Source: an uncultured Alistipes sp.
Lineage (GTDB): Bacteria > Bacteroidota > Bacteroidia > Bacteroidales > Rikenellaceae
Assembly (NCBI GenBank): GCA_944326855.1
Contig: CALVFO010000026.1
Location: 97,797 to 161,796, forward strand
Direction: 5' to 3'
Length of the DNA: 64,000 nucleotides
The notes under the pieces are model-generated. The model was not told the DNA's origin. It was given only the letters and a program-made list of their open reading frames with translations, and ran no database searches. Position numbers and translations under genes: made by a program. Positions 62,901-64,000 of this stretch are shown here, in pieces (position 1 is the first letter of the stretch; each line of letters opens with the position of its first letter).

Positions 62901-64000
62901 GGCTCCGTTCAGGGTCAGATCCAGTCGGAGGGCTGAATCGGAACTGTGTAAACGGCCCCGGAGCTGATGCTCGGCTAATAAGGCCTGTACCCCGAGATCG
63001 TGGTATCGATATCCGTTGTATTCGAAACGATCGACGGTCAGATCGATATCGGCGCTGGCACCGGTGGCTGTCGGGTCGAAACCCTCCCCTTGGGCCCGGA
63101 GTTGCAGAGAGACCTTTCCTAAGGAGTCCTGGGGCAGGAACTCATCCATCGGGAAGTTCAGTGCCGACAGTTCGGCCCGATAGTGGTGGGTGTGCAGGTT
63201 GAGTGCTCCGTCCAGGTTCAGGCGGGCCGTGTCGATTTCGAGTTGGAACGAAGGAGCGTAGTTCTGTCCGGCCAGGTCCATTTTCCCCCGCAGGGTCATT
63301 TGAGGCGGGAAAGCAATTCGTTGGCGCAGCGTGGTATCGGGCAAAAGGTCTTTGAGAAAATCGATTTGAGCGAAGCGGCCGTACAGGCGCAGGCTGCCTC
63401 CGAGACGTCGGGGAGCGGTAATCGATCGCAGTTGTCCGTTGGCGCGCAGGGTAATGTTGCGGGAGAGCTCCAGGGACAGCGTCCGCAGATCGATGCGGTC
63501 GAGACGTCCGTCCATTTTTCCGGTGATTTTCATCTTCCGACCCCGTAAGGTATGACGGATGGAGGCATCGGCCGGATACAGCCGCCACAGATCCGCCGTA
63601 GTGAGGCTGGCCTCCAGTTCGAGGGAGAGCGGTGTTTCGGGTTGCATGGCAAGAAGGCCCCCTCCGGCCTGAGCCTGTACGGAGAGATAGGATTCGGGGG
63701 TCTCCAGCCGGAAATTCTGCAGATGGACAGAGGCGGAGTCCATGCTAAAACGGCCTTGAGTCCGGGTTACTTCCAGCCCCGAACGTTCCCGGAAAGCGAG
63801 TGAACGAATGGTTGCGGCCATTTGTTCCCCCCGGTTGAAGATTGAATCGAGTTGAAGGTTCAGGGCGCTGATACGGATATGAGCGGGGTCGAATCCCACT
63901 GCAGGTTTCCCGTACAATGTGCCGTAGGTCAGGTTGTTGTCGTTGAGTTCGAGATGCTGGAGGCTGATTGTCCAGGGCGTCGTCGTGTCGGAAAGCGTAT
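59934..64000 (-). CDS. tamB: TamB (translocation and assembly module), C-terminal 1350 residues
   Basis: Partial: the frame is open to the right edge, so the true start is beyond the window; a TTG at 63917 is not a start. The visible part is a long run of beta-strands (a groove-forming, AsmA-like repeat structure) ending in the conserved DUF490 C-terminal domain (about the last 400 residues, with RFTGRYVLSGGTVVYNPPII and SLEYRLDKRDNMSLKVYRYN). A basic, Ser/Thr-rich tail of about 50 residues follows. TamB is anchored in the inner membrane and spans the periplasm to the outer-membrane partner encoded next (tamL). Confidence 0.93.
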   Translation of the reverse strand, partial: TLSDTTTPWTISLQHLELNDNNLTYGTLYGKPAVGFDPAHIRISALNLQLDSIFNRGEQMAATIRSLAFRERSGLEVTRTQGRFSMDSASVHLQNFRLETPESYLSVQAQAGGGLLAMQPETPLSLELEASLTTADLWRLYPADASIRHTLRGRKMKITGKMDGRLDRIDLRTLSLELSRNITLRANGQLRSITAPRRLGGSLRLYGRFAQIDFLKDLLPDTTLRQRIAFPPQMTLRGKMDLAGQNYAPSFQLEIDTARLNLDGALNLHTHHYRAELSALNFPMDEFLPQDSLGKVSLQLRAQGEGFDPTATGASADIDLTVDRFEYNGYRYHDLGVQALLAEHQLRGRLHSSDSALRLDLTLNGALTPEQYTARLQGNIQCLDLQALHFVRDPLHGSFCFETDLLARPDSAAYRAEVVFDSIRITHGFLTDAIRRTALDASADRHQVSASIRSGDLLARFQTFIPLDSLPGSLQRTSARIAQQIDSSNLNMALIQEALPPFRFTASAGRQNILYNILHAQQMGFETLSADIATDSTAPFHGSIVINGWQMSGMILDTLNIGLQRQEQRLNYFLRLANRPGNLERMALIALYGDIEGKTARINFFQRDRADSIGFWFGLETLLQDSALRVSLFPLNPIFGYERWTANPNNYILLHRNKRLYADLNLEHGRQHLRLQPGQLPHLPEGAVNLDIAGIDIASVLELLPAPPPAGGMLSTNLTLGLNQTTVAAKGLLHIDSLQYNGQRVGDIGLQLAFLSDSLHRKKLDARLDIDSQTVLTALGSYVGAPADSLHFELGLPSFPLAPLNPFLPADVARLTGSLQGKVRINGPLQHPSFDGSLKIADGSLSVPMIGTSFGLSDRPITLADHHVTFDAFGLTAPGNKALALDGTVDLSDFSQLYADLRLHASDFPLIHAPRNSQSMVYGKANADIDLRAQGKLNALVVRGDIGLRNSTDIFYTLQDSPLETTDQEQHIVQFISFSDTTALARLDSVPPVQIWGLDMLVNVNIDDQVKATVNLSEDGNNRIALIGEGSLTYTMNPQGDSRFTGRYVLSGGTVVYNPPIISQKVFAIDNKSYVEWTGDITEPSFNITATESVQTTVTTDDNNSRKVTFDITVNVRNTLKDLAITFDLSAPGDITIQNQLLSLAPEQRSTQAMALLIYNTYTGPGTTAKIDSNNPLNSFIEKELNQWARNNLKNVDVSFGIRSVNDPGSASGQHTDYSYRVSKNLFNDRVKVTIGGSVSSDADPTQNMKENFVDDISLEYRLDKRDNMSLKVYRYNTQESILEGEVIDTGVGFVVRKKLNRLGNLFRLSRDPEKRQQREEKRAQRKNTKPNERPAHPTETSSSTPSETSADHE

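Noticed and set aside
63915-63917. TTG as start of the tamB gene
   Set aside because: The frame is open to the window edge and the upstream residues continue the TamB beta-repeat pattern, so the gene is truncated by the window.

Overview
The window is chromosomal DNA of a Bacteroidota bacterium, most likely of the Rikenellaceae (Alistipes-like). The evidence is a fairly GC-rich sequence, repeated promoters of the Bacteroidota type (-7 box TAnnTTTG, in one case with a perfect TTTG box 19 bases upstream), few clear Shine-Dalgarno sites, and several families typical of the phylum: DUF4290, DUF4296, DUF4837, a lipidated TamA-like protein (TamL) next to TamB, an HU-like/SPOR protein, and many exported lipoprotein glycosidases. 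No insertion sequence, prophage or CRISPR array is visible.

Layout. 1-3.7 kb: the start of an anaerobic class III ribonucleotide reductase gene (nrdD) behind a cobalamin riboswitch, then a secreted GH123-like glycosidase. 3.7-10 kb: a helical-repeat protein and a plus-strand cluster of exported ADP-ribosylglycohydrolase-family lipoprotein, ribokinase, DMT/GRP-type sugar permease and secreted esterase, read here as a ribose or ribosyl scavenging unit. 10-28 kb: four exported polysaccharide-active enzymes (two heparinase II/III-like, two GH78 alpha-L-rhamnosidase-like) interrupted by housekeeping genes: SPOR protein and lgt, then an operon of degenerate S24-type regulator, riboflavin synthase and histidine kinase, then tRNA-Arg(CCG). 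There is no SusC/SusD pair, so this is not a canonical polysaccharide utilisation locus. 28-47.5 kb: mostly core genes (DUF4837 lipoprotein, polysaccharide deacetylase, ubiX, uvrC, folB, a beta-propeller glycosidase, class II B12-dependent nrdJ, a sigma-54-type activator without a DNA-binding domain, DUF4290, smpB, an Ig-like lipoprotein, an outer-membrane barrel, rbfA, an FtsX-type permease, a DUF4296 lipoprotein and an amidohydrolase).

47.5-64 kb, all on the minus strand: an operon of polysaccharide flippase, dut, holB and folK; a probable operon encoding a membrane-anchored tetraheme NapC/NirT cytochrome fused to an FGE-sulfatase-like domain, a Tat-exported Gfo/Idh/MocA oxidoreductase, a WbuC-type cupin and a Tat-exported xylose-isomerase-like TIM barrel; a ROK sugar kinase; and tamL-tamB, with tamB running off the right edge.

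Two points stand out. First, the B12-independent reductase (nrdD) sits behind a B12 riboswitch while the B12-dependent reductase (nrdJ) lies about 34 kb away, which suggests isozyme switching by cobalamin supply. Second, the 51.6-56.1 kb operon looks like an extracytoplasmic sugar- or glycoside-oxidation module with its own route for electrons to or from the quinone pool; this is the best candidate here for an undescribed system.
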